Of a stretch of 64,000 nucleotides of DNA, positions 48,182-55,816 are shown piece by piece (position 1 is the stretch's first letter; every line of letters starts with the position of its first letter). A model generated the notes under the pieces. It did not search any database. It had not been told where the DNA came from and saw only the letters and a program-made list of their open reading frames with translations. A program made the translations under genes and the position numbers. Source of the stretch: JANQIO01 sp043513815 (GTDB taxonomy: Bacteria; Pseudomonadota; Gammaproteobacteria; Pseudomonadales; Halieaceae); contig CP121313.1 in assembly GCA_043513815.1 (NCBI GenBank), positions 1,178,001 to 1,242,000 of the forward strand, in the 5' to 3' direction.

Positions 48182-49665
48182 GGGCCCTGTTGCTGCCGCT
48201 GCTGGTGTTGTCGGGCATGTTGTCGGGCATATTGTCGGGGCTCATGCTATCGGCACCCGCCGCTGCCGATACCCTTACCGTGGGCTCCAAGACGTTTACC
48301 GAGAGCCATGTGCTGGCGGAGATCGCTGCCCAGAATCTCGAGCTGGAGGGCTTCACGGTGGAACGCAAGCAGGGCCTCGGCGGCACCATGGTGCTATGGG
48401 AGGCGCTACTGGCGGGTGAAATCGATGTGTACCCGGAGTACACCGGCACGCTCGCCCAGACCATCCTGCAACAACCGAATGCGGATCCCATCGCGCTGGC
48501 GGCGGCACTGGCAGAGCGCGACCTGGAAATTGTCGCTGAGCTCGGCTTCAACAACAGTTACGCCATCGCCATCAACAGGGCGCTGGCGGAGAGCCGCGGC
48601 ATCACGGCCATCAGCGATCTGGCCGATCATCCGGATTTGCAGCTGGGCTTCTCGCTGGAGTTTCTGAATCGCGCGGATGGCTGGCGGCAGTTGCAGCAGC
48701 ACTATGGCCTGCCCCATGAAGTCACAGGCCTTGAACATGCACTGGCCTACCGGGCGATAGCCAGCGGCCAGCTCGCGGCGACGGATGCTTACACCACCGA
48801 TGGCGACCTCAAGCTCTATGATCTTCTGCTGCTGGAAGACGACCGGCAGTTTTTTCCACGCTATGACGCCCTGCTGCTGGGGCGGCGGGACCTGCCGGGC
48901 GCGGCCCGCGCGCGCTTGAGCCGGCTGGTGGGCAGCCTGGATGAGAGCCAGATACAATCCCTGAATGCAGCGGCCAGTGAAACAGGCGTATCGCCTCGCG
49001 CGGTGGTGGCGAACTATCTGGGTCGCGCAGACTCCGGTGAAGCCAGTACCGCCAGCCAGATCCTGCGCAACACGGCCCGGCACCTCAAATTGACCGGCCT
49101 GGCCCTGCTGTTTGCCTGCGCCCTGGCTCTGCCGCTGGCCATTTGCCTGAGCCAGTATCCCCGTGCGGCTTCCTGGGCCGTATACGTGGCGGGCCTGATG
49201 CAGACCGTGCCATCGCTGGCGCTGCTGGCGATCCTGGTGCCGGTGCTGGGCCTCGGTCAGGTGCCGGCCGTGCTGGCGCTGTTTTTGTATTCTCTGCTGC
49301 CGATTATTCGCAACACCCTGGCGGGCATCCGCTCCATAGACCCGCTGCTGCGCGATGTCGCCGAGGGCATGGGGCTCACAACCGTCCAGCGCCTGCGTCA
49401 CGTGGAAATACCGTTGGCAATGCCGATGATACTGGCCGGTGTAAAGACTGCGGCCATTATCAGTATCGGCACAGCCACGCTGGCCGCCTTCGTGGGCGCC
49501 GGCGGCCTGGGTGAGCCCATCGTCACCGGACTCAACCTGAATGATCATTCCCTGATCATGCAAGGGGCTATTCCGGCGGCGCTACTGGCCATACTGGCCG
49601 AATTTTTGTTTGAATGGTTGGAACGGGCGATCCTGCCCCCGCATCTGGTAGCTGCAAAAGCATGA
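48178..49665 (+). CDS. Substrate-binding protein-permease fusion, EgtU-like, reversed domain order
   Basis: 495 residues. Signal peptide ends near residue 30; residues about 31-285 are an OpuAC/EgtU-type periplasmic binding domain (LTVGSKTFTESHVLAEIAAQ, KQGLGGTMVLWEALLAGEID, YPEYTGTLAQTI). The second part (about 300-490) is an inner-membrane permease with the EAA-type loop EGMGLTTVQRLRHVEIPLAM. Known EgtU and OpuBB/BC fusions put permease first; here the binding domain is at the N terminus. Overlaps the ATPase by four bases and egtB by four. Aromatic cage residues of the ligand site cannot be certified from sequence alone. Confidence 0.85.
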   Translation: MRALLLPLLVLSGMLSGILSGLMLSAPAAADTLTVGSKTFTESHVLAEIAAQNLELEGFTVERKQGLGGTMVLWEALLAGEIDVYPEYTGTLAQTILQQPNADPIALAAALAERDLEIVAELGFNNSYAIAINRALAESRGITAISDLADHPDLQLGFSLEFLNRADGWRQLQQHYGLPHEVTGLEHALAYRAIASGQLAATDAYTTDGDLKLYDLLLLEDDRQFFPRYDALLLGRRDLPGAARARLSRLVGSLDESQIQSLNAAASETGVSPRAVVANYLGRADSGEASTASQILRNTARHLKLTGLALLFACALALPLAICLSQYPRAASWAVYVAGLMQTVPSLALLAILVPVLGLGQVPAVLALFLYSLLPIIRNTLAGIRSIDPLLRDVAEGMGLTTVQRLRHVEIPLAMPMILAGVKTAAIISIGTATLAAFVGAGGLGEPIVTGLNLNDHSLIMQGAIPAALLAILAEFLFEWLERAILPPHLVAAKA

Positions 49666-50891
49666 ACCTCGCCGAACGTTTTACTCGCGTGCGCACGGAC
49701 TCCGAGCGGTTTTGTGAACCGCTGGAACCGGAAGACCTCTGCCTGCAGGGCATGGCCGACGCCAGTCCGCCCAAGTGGCACCTGGGCCACACCACCTGGT
49801 TCTTCGAGACCTTTATCCTCAAGCCCTACGCCGAGGACTATCGGCCCTTCCACCCGGCCTACGAGGTGCTGTTCAACTCCTACTACAACGGCATTGGTGA
49901 TCAGCACCCGCGGCCCGAGCGCGGCCTGCTGTCGCGGCCGGTGTTGGAGGATGTGCTGGCCTATCGTGAACACGTCGATACCTGGATAGGCGATCTGCTG
50001 GCCTCCGGCCATGCGGAGCTGGACACCATCACCCGGCTGGTGGAACTGGGTACCCACCACGAGCAGCAGCATCAAGAGCTGTTCTTTACCGATATCAAGT
50101 ACAGCCTGTCCCGCAACCCGCTTTACCCCGCCTACAGCGACGGTCAGCTGGACGCGCAGTCTGATCGGACACTGGGCTGGGTCGAACATCCAGGCGGACA
50201 GGTCGAAGTAGGGCATAGCGGTGCGGGATTCTGCTTTGACAATGAGCAGCCCGCCCATGCGGTTCTGTTGACGCCTTTTGCCCTGGCGGACCGGCTGGTG
50301 ACCAACGGGGAATTCCTTGCGTTTGTCGAAGACGGCGGCTATCAGCGGCCAGAGCTGTGGCTGTCCGATGGCTGGAGCACGGTGGGCGAGCGGCGCTGGA
50401 ATGCACCGCTGTACTGGCGCCGGGACGGCGAGCAGTGGCAGGAATATACCCTCTACGGACTGGCACCGCTGGATGCTGCGCGCCCGGTGTCCCACGTTAG
50501 CGGCTACGAAGCGGATGCCTACGCTCGCTGGGCCGGCCACCGCCTGCCCACGGAATTTGAATGGGAGGCCATCGCCACTGGCTCCGGGCTAGACGGCCAG
50601 TTTGTGGAATCCGGGCGCCTGCACCCGGATGCTACAACCAGCGCCAGTGACCGTCAGCTGCACGGCGGCCTGTGGGAGTGGACCAGCAGCGCCTACAGCC
50701 CCTATCCGGGCTTCCAGCCGGTGTCTGGCGCGGTGGGGGAGTACAACGGCAAATTCATGGCCAATCAGTTGGTGCTGCGCGGTGGTTCCTGCGTGACCAG
50801 CCGCAGCCAGATGCGCACAAGCTATCGAAATTTCTTTTACCCGCCGGATCGCTGGCAGTTCACTGGTATAAGGCTCGCCAAATGGCTTTAG
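49662..50891 (+). CDS. egtB: Ergothioneine biosynthesis protein EgtB
   Basis: 409 residues, non-heme iron sulfoxide synthase that joins hercynine with a cysteine-derived thiol and oxygen. N-terminal DinB_2 domain: H40/H43 in PPKWHLGHTTW and H133-x3-H137 with E139 in HHEQQHQEL as iron ligands; C-terminal FGE-sulfatase-like domain (RLPTEFEWEAIA, GGLWEWTSSAY, LRGGSCVTS, IRLAKWL). The start at the ATG overlapping the transporter stop (ATGA) is well supported. No egtA, egtC or egtE is near, so thiol donor and final cleavage may differ from the mycobacterial route. Confidence 0.95.
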   Translation: MNLAERFTRVRTDSERFCEPLEPEDLCLQGMADASPPKWHLGHTTWFFETFILKPYAEDYRPFHPAYEVLFNSYYNGIGDQHPRPERGLLSRPVLEDVLAYREHVDTWIGDLLASGHAELDTITRLVELGTHHEQQHQELFFTDIKYSLSRNPLYPAYSDGQLDAQSDRTLGWVEHPGGQVEVGHSGAGFCFDNEQPAHAVLLTPFALADRLVTNGEFLAFVEDGGYQRPELWLSDGWSTVGERRWNAPLYWRRDGEQWQEYTLYGLAPLDAARPVSHVSGYEADAYARWAGHRLPTEFEWEAIATGSGLDGQFVESGRLHPDATTSASDRQLHGGLWEWTSSAYSPYPGFQPVSGAVGEYNGKFMANQLVLRGGSCVTSRSQMRTSYRNFFYPPDRWQFTGIRLAKWL

Positions 50892-51826
50892 ACGATTATC
50901 CGCTGACCGACGTCCACGCCGCCCAGCGTGAAGAGCTTCTCGACGGGCTGCGGGAGCCACCGCGGTCGATCAATCCGAAATTTTTCTACGACGAGCGGGG
51001 CTCGGAGCTGTTTGCGCAGATCTGTGAGTTGGAGGAGTACTACCCGACCCGCACCGAGATCGGCATCCTCACCCGTGAAGGCGCGGCCATAGCCGCCAGC
51101 GTCGGCGCCGGCTGCGAACTGGTGGAACCGGGGGCCGGCAACTGCGAGAAAGTTCGCTACCTGCTGGACGCCCTGCAACCCTCTGCCTACCTGCCGCTGG
51201 ATATTTCCCGCGACTTTCTGCTGGATGCGGCGCAGCGCCTGCGGGATGACTTTCCCGGCCTGGAGGTGCGCCCGGTGGTGGCGGATTTCAGTGCCGACTT
51301 TGATCTTCCGCCTGCCAGTGGCCGCAGGGTGCTGTTTTACCCCGGTTCGACGATCGGCAATTTTGAGCCCCCGGCGGCCCGGGAATTCCTGGCCCGGGCG
51401 GCGCAGTTGGTGGGGAACGGTGGCGGGCTGCTGATCGGCGTTGATCTGCACAAGGACAGCGATGTGCTCAACGCCGCCTACGATGACAGTGAGGGCGTCA
51501 CCGCGGCCTTCAATCGCAATATCCTGCATCACGCCAACCGTCTTCTGGATGCGAATTTCGACCCCGAGCAGTTCGAGCACATCGCCTTCTATAACGTTCC
51601 GGCCCAGCGCGTTGAGATCTACCTGGAAAGCCGCATAGCCCAGCAGGTGTCCTGTGACGGCGCGGTGCTGGATTTTGCCGCCGGGGAGCGCATCCACACC
51701 GAGTATTCCCACAAGTACACGCTGGACGGCTTTGCTGCGCTGGCCGCCGAAGCGGGCTTTAGTGTGCGCGATGTCTGGGTGGATGACGCCTCCCTGTTCA
51801 GCGTGCAGTATTTCGAAGTCGCCTGA
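50882..51826 (+). CDS. egtD: L-histidine N-alpha-methyltransferase EgtD
   Basis: 314 residues; trimethylates histidine to hercynine with SAM in the first step of ergothioneine synthesis. Seen: INPKFFYDERGSELFAQICE, ELEEYYPTRTEIGIL (substrate loop), LVEPGAGNCEKVRYLLDAL (SAM motif), FYPGSTIGNFEP, and IHTEYSHKYTLDGFA near the C terminus, all of EgtD type. The ATG lies 10 bases inside egtB, so the two are translationally coupled. A small GC hairpin at 51846-51861 with a GGAA loop follows but there is no T tract. Confidence 0.96.
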   Translation: MALDDYPLTDVHAAQREELLDGLREPPRSINPKFFYDERGSELFAQICELEEYYPTRTEIGILTREGAAIAASVGAGCELVEPGAGNCEKVRYLLDALQPSAYLPLDISRDFLLDAAQRLRDDFPGLEVRPVVADFSADFDLPPASGRRVLFYPGSTIGNFEPPAAREFLARAAQLVGNGGGLLIGVDLHKDSDVLNAAYDDSEGVTAAFNRNILHHANRLLDANFDPEQFEHIAFYNVPAQRVEIYLESRIAQQVSCDGAVLDFAAGERIHTEYSHKYTLDGFAALAAEAGFSVRDVWVDDASLFSVQYFEVA

Positions 51827-52143
51827 TTTCCGTTTCGTCTTCCCGGGGGCCGGAAGGCCCCGATCCGGCCTGTCCAGCTTTTGCATATGTTCCGATAGGT
51901 AACAAATCCCCGATGCCCCTTTTAGGTGCGCCCAGGCACCAAAAAAGCGCGGACCTGCGTCACAAAATCTAATAAATACAATTAGTTACACAAAAAGTTC
52001 ATCATATTCCCTGCCCATTGAGGTCCGAATGGTGTGATACTTCGTAAGTGTTGTTACCGAGCGTAACTTAGCTCGCTAACGACGCATCCATAGTTAGCTT
52101 TTGACACATTTTTGGGTCCGATTTGGCCCACAGGGAGATGAAC
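51827..52143. other. Intergenic region before the second small secreted gene
   Basis: 317 bases, AT-richer than its neighbours. Near egtD: hairpin GGGGCC-GGAA-GGCCCC at 51846-51861. At 51925-51940, GGTGC pairs with GCACC, flanked by TTTTA and AAAAAA, but the T run is on the wrong side for a terminator. The rest (51955-52130) is long for this genome and may hold the promoter and leader of the small secreted gene, which has AGGGAG at 52131-52136. I see no gene in it. Confidence 0.5.
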
Positions 52144-52446
52144 ATGAAAAACACGATTGCACTGGTAGTAGCCCTCTTTTCCGGCTCTGCGTTTGGCGCC
52201 TGCGACGGCGCTGGCTGGCCGGAGCAGCCTCAGGTCCCTAACGGTCTCGAGGCGAGCTTTGAGGAAATGATGGAAGCCCGCGAAGCGGTCACAGAGTACG
52301 TGGAGGCCGGCGAGGCTTACATGGAGTGTGTAAAGCCCGACACCTTCGTCCACAACTACTTCGTGGATCGCCTGGTGACGGTCGCTGAAGACTTCAACGA
52401 AGAGCGCGAGCAGTTCCTGCGCCGCGAGGCTGTCGCTGCCAACTAA
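52144..52446 (+). CDS. Small secreted two-cysteine protein (paralogue of 2746-3075)
   Basis: 100 residues from the ATG that follows AGGGAG by seven bases. Signal peptide MKNTIALVVALFSGSAFG, mature end A-C-D. Same pattern as the protein at 2746: C-D at the N terminus of the mature chain, P-x-V-P-x-G, F-E-E-M, A-V-x-x-Y-V-E, E-A-Y-x-x-C, H-N, V-A, F-N-E-E, then a helical C terminus. It lacks a linker of about 15 residues that the other has between the second cysteine and the H-N motif. Followed by a strong terminator. Location and function unknown; helical and acidic, so a periplasmic or surface role is possible. Confidence 0.8.
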   Translation: MKNTIALVVALFSGSAFGACDGAGWPEQPQVPNGLEASFEEMMEAREAVTEYVEAGEAYMECVKPDTFVHNYFVDRLVTVAEDFNEEREQFLRREAVAAN

Positions 52447-52466
52447 GCGAATAGAAGGTCCTTTCT

Positions 52467-52495
52467 AAAGCCGGCGCTAGCGCCGGCTTTTTTTT
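52467..52495 (+). terminator. Strong Rho-independent terminator
   Basis: A perfect inverted repeat AAAGCCGGCGCT/AGCGCCGGCTTT at 52467-52490, followed by eight T residues (52488-52495). It sits 20 bases after the small secreted gene stop and faces the convergent dipeptidase gene. Confidence 0.9.
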
Positions 52496-52540
52496 GCCCG
52501 CGAAAACCGGAATGACGATGACCGCCGCCAGCGTCGAGCG

Positions 52541-53770
52541 TTAGCGGGCTGCTTTTTCCACCGCTTGCCAAACCCGCATCAGGTTACCGCCCAGCAGCTT
52601 CTCGATATCGCTCTCGCTGTAGTCCCGGCGCAGCAGCTCCGCGACCAGGTTGGGATAGGTGGATACATCCTTGAGGCCCACCGGCAGGGTGTCGCCCACT
52701 CCGTCGTAATCGGAGCCGATGCCGACGTAATCGATACCCGCCAGCTTGACCACGTGGTCAATGTGGTCGGCTACGTCTGACACCGTGGCAAAGGGGAAGG
52801 GGTATTTGCTCTGGTAGTCCTCGACGAATTGCTTCATGGCCGGGTCGCCGCGCTTAAGGCCGTGCCGTTTGCCGTAGGCCGACATGGCCGCCCGCGACTG
52901 GTTGCGGTAGGCGTTGGCCTCGGTCGTCAGGAAGGTAGAGCCGAAATTGATCATGATGACGCCGCCATTGTCCGCCAACCCCTTGATCAGCTCATCGTCC
53001 ATGTTGCGCTCGAACACCGGCTGGTTGGTCACAAAATGGCGGGCGGAAGAGTGGGAGGCGATGACCGGCGCTTTGGACACTTCCAGCACCTCGTAGGCGG
53101 CTTTGTCCGACAGGTGTGAGATGTCCACCATGATGCCCAGCTTGTTCATCTCGGCCACCACCTCCACACCAAAGGGGCTCAGGCCCTGCCACAGCCGCAC
53201 CGTGTCGTAGGACGAATCACTGATGTGGTTGGAGTCGGAGTGCGCCAGCGTGACGTAGCGGATGCCACGCTCGTGGAAGTGCCGCAGATTCTCCAGGCTG
53301 CCGGCGATGGGTGCGCCGTTTTCCATGCCCAGCGCCAGGGAAATCTTGCCGTCCTTGAACTGCTGCTCCACGTCGGCAGTGGAGCTGGCGATGGCAAACT
53401 TGTCCGGCGCGCGCGCCACAATGGCCTCGACGTGGTCGATCAGGTTGTTGGCCATGGCGTAGGCGCTGTCGTCGTACTCGCTGGAAGCCGGTGTGTAGAT
53501 CGACATGAAGGGCAGGTTGAGCCCGCCCTTTTTCGCCCGGGGGTAGTCGAACTGACCCTGGTCGGTGGCCTCGGTGACATCCTGCCAGTTGTAGTGGATG
53601 CGAATCGGCACGTCTATGTGGCCATCGGCGATCAGGTATTTCTGGGTGAGTTTCTCCGCCTGGCGGTCGTACTTGTCAGCAGCGGCAGGCAGCGATGCGG
53701 CGCACAGCAGGCCAGCGCAAAGCGCGGCGGATAGGGTCCGGGACTTCAACACGGCTTCTTCCTTTTTCAT
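52541..53770 (-). CDS. Membrane dipeptidase (M19, renal dipeptidase family), exported
   Basis: 409 residues from the ATG beginning MKKEEAVLKSRTLSAALCAG; earlier starts only add sequence without ribosome sites. Signal peptide to about residue 30. Zinc-peptidase landmarks: IADGHIDVPIR (H-x-D), LGMENGAPIAG, VTLAHSDSNHI, GIMVDISHLSDKA, APVIASHSSARHF, IDYVGIGSDYDG. The family cleaves dipeptides, including some beta-lactams and cysteinyl-glycine. Likely periplasmic or outer membrane-anchored. Convergent with the terminator of the small secreted gene. Confidence 0.92.
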   Translation of the reverse strand: MKKEEAVLKSRTLSAALCAGLLCAASLPAAADKYDRQAEKLTQKYLIADGHIDVPIRIHYNWQDVTEATDQGQFDYPRAKKGGLNLPFMSIYTPASSEYDDSAYAMANNLIDHVEAIVARAPDKFAIASSTADVEQQFKDGKISLALGMENGAPIAGSLENLRHFHERGIRYVTLAHSDSNHISDSSYDTVRLWQGLSPFGVEVVAEMNKLGIMVDISHLSDKAAYEVLEVSKAPVIASHSSARHFVTNQPVFERNMDDELIKGLADNGGVIMINFGSTFLTTEANAYRNQSRAAMSAYGKRHGLKRGDPAMKQFVEDYQSKYPFPFATVSDVADHIDHVVKLAGIDYVGIGSDYDGVGDTLPVGLKDVSTYPNLVAELLRRDYSESDIEKLLGGNLMRVWQAVEKAAR

Positions 53771-53869
53771 CGGGTAAGAGATTATTGAGTAAGAGTGAAC
53801 TGGATAACGTTCGGCAGCCCCGAAGCATACCAGCTTTGCCGCCCGGGTCAGTGCGCTGCGGCTCAATCG

Positions 53870-54256
53870 CTAGGTAATACCCTGGCCGCCGAGGGGCTGC
53901 GTTTCAAAGCGTTCGCCAAAGCCCGCAATCAAAGGCCGGCCGGCGGCGATGGCGGTCTTTACCGATTCCAGTTGCAGGGAGGCCTGGTGCAGCTCCGGGC
54001 TTTCCCAGACCTCGGTAATCCACAGCGCGTCAGCCTGTTCGCTATCCAGCGCCACCACGTAGCTGAGACAGCCGGGCATGCCGACGATCCCCTCCAGCAG
54101 AATTTTCGCCAGTTCCTCGCGTTTGCCGTCAACTGCAATCATTTTGCCGATCAGTCCATACATGGTGGGGTCCTCTTTGCCTGTCACGGTGATGGGGAGC
54201 GCCAGGCCGGCCAGCCCGGTGAGTAGCTGACGTCGACTAACGCCGTCGCTCGACAT
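53870..54256 (-). CDS. ABM-domain protein with twin-arginine-like leader
   Basis: 128 residues. Residues 33-128 are an ABM domain (GLIGKMIAVDGKREELAKI, GMPGCLSYVVALDSEQ, WITEVWESPELHQASL). The first 30 residues form a Tat-like signal SRRQLLTGLAGLALPI. The ATG at 54163 (MYGLIGKMIAVDG) would give the domain alone, with GAGG eight bases before it. The tight spacing to the VOC gene (9 bases) supports the longer start, so export is possible. Function of the family: small dimeric oxygenases. Confidence 0.78.
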   Translation of the reverse strand: MSSDGVSRRQLLTGLAGLALPITVTGKEDPTMYGLIGKMIAVDGKREELAKILLEGIVGMPGCLSYVVALDSEQADALWITEVWESPELHQASLQLESVKTAIAAGRPLIAGFGERFETQPLGGQGIT

Positions 54257-54265
54257 TGTGGCGAC

Positions 54266-54712
54266 CTACTGGTCAGTCCAGACGGCCAGTTCGTTGCCAC
54301 TGGGGTCGGAAAACTGGAAACGTCGGCCGCCCGGAAATTCGAAGGGTTCCACCACGATCTTCCCGCCGGCATCGACAACGCGCTGCAGCGTGGCCTCGAG
54401 ATCCTTCGAATAGAGAATGACCAGCGGGCCGCCGCCATCAACGCTGTCCGCCAGTAGCAGTCCGCCCACTTCGCCCTTGCCGCCGGGTTTCTGAATGCCG
54501 GCGTAGTCCGGTCCGTAGTCGGTGAACCGCCAGTCAAAGGCCTGGCTGTAGAAGCCCTTGGCGGCCTGCATATCGGTAACCTTGAACTCGATATAGTCGA
54601 TGACGTGATGGGTCTGGTCCATGGGGTAAGCCTCGGTGTCTGTCAGGATCGCCGGGTCGCCCCTGACCTCCGACACGCCCAGCACCAGCAGCATGGCGAG
54701 CAGGCTGCGCAT
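54266..54712 (-). CDS. VOC-family protein with signal-like N terminus
   Basis: 148 residues. VOC fold: DYIEFKVTDMQAAKGFYSQA near 39-58, FTDYGPDYAGIQKPG, GGGPLVILYSKDLEATL, and FQFSDPSGNELAVW at the end. The first 18 residues (MRSLLAMLLVLGVSEVRG) look like a signal peptide; the internal ATG at 54622 (MDQTHHVID) would make a 118-residue standard protein. Only three bases separate the longer start from the TauD stop, which favours the longer form. Metal ligands of glyoxalases are not obvious. Role unknown. Confidence 0.78.
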   Translation of the reverse strand: MRSLLAMLLVLGVSEVRGDPAILTDTEAYPMDQTHHVIDYIEFKVTDMQAAKGFYSQAFDWRFTDYGPDYAGIQKPGGKGEVGGLLLADSVDGGGPLVILYSKDLEATLQRVVDAGGKIVVEPFEFPGGRRFQFSDPSGNELAVWTDQ

Positions 54713-54715
54713 CAG

Positions 54716-55639
54716 CTAGGCATCGACGACGCGCCCGAGCGCAACGTCACCGGTGATGGTGGTGCGATGTATCACCCGTTCAATGCCGGGCCGGGTGCCG
54801 GTGGCGCAGTGCATCGCGCGCCAGTTGTCCCACAGCACCATGTCGCCGGGCTCCCAGCGATGGAAATAGTGAAATTTCGGCTGCCGGCTGTGTTCCACCA
54901 GGCGCTCCAGCAGCTCGATGGCCTCGTCATTGGACAGTCCTGCCTGGTGGGGCGCGACGATGCGCTCCAGGAACTGTTCGCAGATCTCCAGCACCTTGCG
55001 GCCGGTCACCGGGTGTGTGACGACCGCCGGGTAGGCCACCTCGGGAAAGTTGGGGTAGTTGATATCGGACGGCTTGCGCGGGCTGTGGGGGCCCGGTTCG
55101 TAGCCTTCCAGGTTGACGTAGCGCATATGACGGCGCTGCATGCTGAAGGCGTAGGTGACCTCAAGCTGCGCCAGCAGCTTCTGGGTGTCCGCATCCAGCG
55201 CGTCATGGGCTTTGGCGAGGTCGCCAAAGCCGGTCAGCCCGTCTTCCTCGGCACACACCACTGCAGTGAGCACCGCACCCCGGTTAGGCCTGCCGGTGTA
55301 GTGCAGGTCCATGTGCCAGTCCAGCCGGCTGACCCGAGGCTCACCGTCGTAGTAGGCGGTCAGGTACTGCTCGTGTTGCGGGCTGCTGGCCAGGGTGAAC
55401 AGCTCCGGGTAGTCCTGGGAGCGGGTCTCCTCAATGGGGTGACACTCGAGGTCGCCAAACAGGCGGCTGAAGGCGATCTGGCGCTCCGGGTTCACGGTCT
55501 GGCCGCGAAACAGCAGGATGCCGTGTTCGTCGAACAGCGCGACCAGCGTCGCCGCCGTGTCTTCATCGTAGGGCGCTGCGATGTCAAAGCCGCGAACTTC
55601 GACGCCAACGTTATCTAGCGGAATGACTTCCAGTGACAT
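54716..55639 (-). CDS. TauD/TfdA-family Fe(II)/2-oxoglutarate dioxygenase
   Basis: 307 residues. Iron ligands H109-x-D111 in LDWHMDLHYT and H277 in NWRAMHCATG; R288 and R292 (IERVIHRTT) are the candidate 2-oxoglutarate arginines. Fold landmarks EHGILLFRGQTV and FSRLFGDLECHP. Substrates of the family include taurine, aryloxyalkanoates and many others; this one cannot be named. First gene of a three-gene operon with the VOC and ABM proteins. Its ATG is 51 bases from the lipA N-terminal reading frame, on the other strand. Confidence 0.9.
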   Translation of the reverse strand: MSLEVIPLDNVGVEVRGFDIAAPYDEDTAATLVALFDEHGILLFRGQTVNPERQIAFSRLFGDLECHPIEETRSQDYPELFTLASSPQHEQYLTAYYDGEPRVSRLDWHMDLHYTGRPNRGAVLTAVVCAEEDGLTGFGDLAKAHDALDADTQKLLAQLEVTYAFSMQRRHMRYVNLEGYEPGPHSPRKPSDINYPNFPEVAYPAVVTHPVTGRKVLEICEQFLERIVAPHQAGLSNDEAIELLERLVEHSRQPKFHYFHRWEPGDMVLWDNWRAMHCATGTRPGIERVIHRTTITGDVALGRVVDA

Positions 55640-55698
55640 GGGGGTTTTCCAGGCGGGAATCTGGGCAATGTCCCGGCAGTTTAGGCATAATGCGCAAC

Positions 55699-55816
55699 AT
55701 GAGCAAAACAGCCAGCCAGCGGCCCGGTAGCGGTACGAAATTTGCGACCGAACAGGGCTTTTCCGCCATCAAGGATGGCGTCAAGACCAATGCCAACCGC
55801 GAGAATCGCCAGCCAG
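55699..55816 (+). other. N-terminal segment of lipA, out of frame with the rest
   Basis: From ATG 55699 (or 55690) the frame reads MSKTASQRPGSGTKF, then ATEQGFSAIKDGVK, the N-terminal pattern of LipA proteins of this group. It runs on out of frame as NANRENRQPAQA. The lipA core reads in the +1 frame from RKPPWLRMRL at 55817. One extra base between 55787 and 55816 would restore a single 340-residue LipA. Confidence 0.72.

Noticed and set aside
51919..51946. AT-flanked hairpin after egtD as a terminator
   Set aside because: The T run is on the 5' side and the A run on the 3' side for the plus strand, so neither direction gives a Rho-independent terminator.
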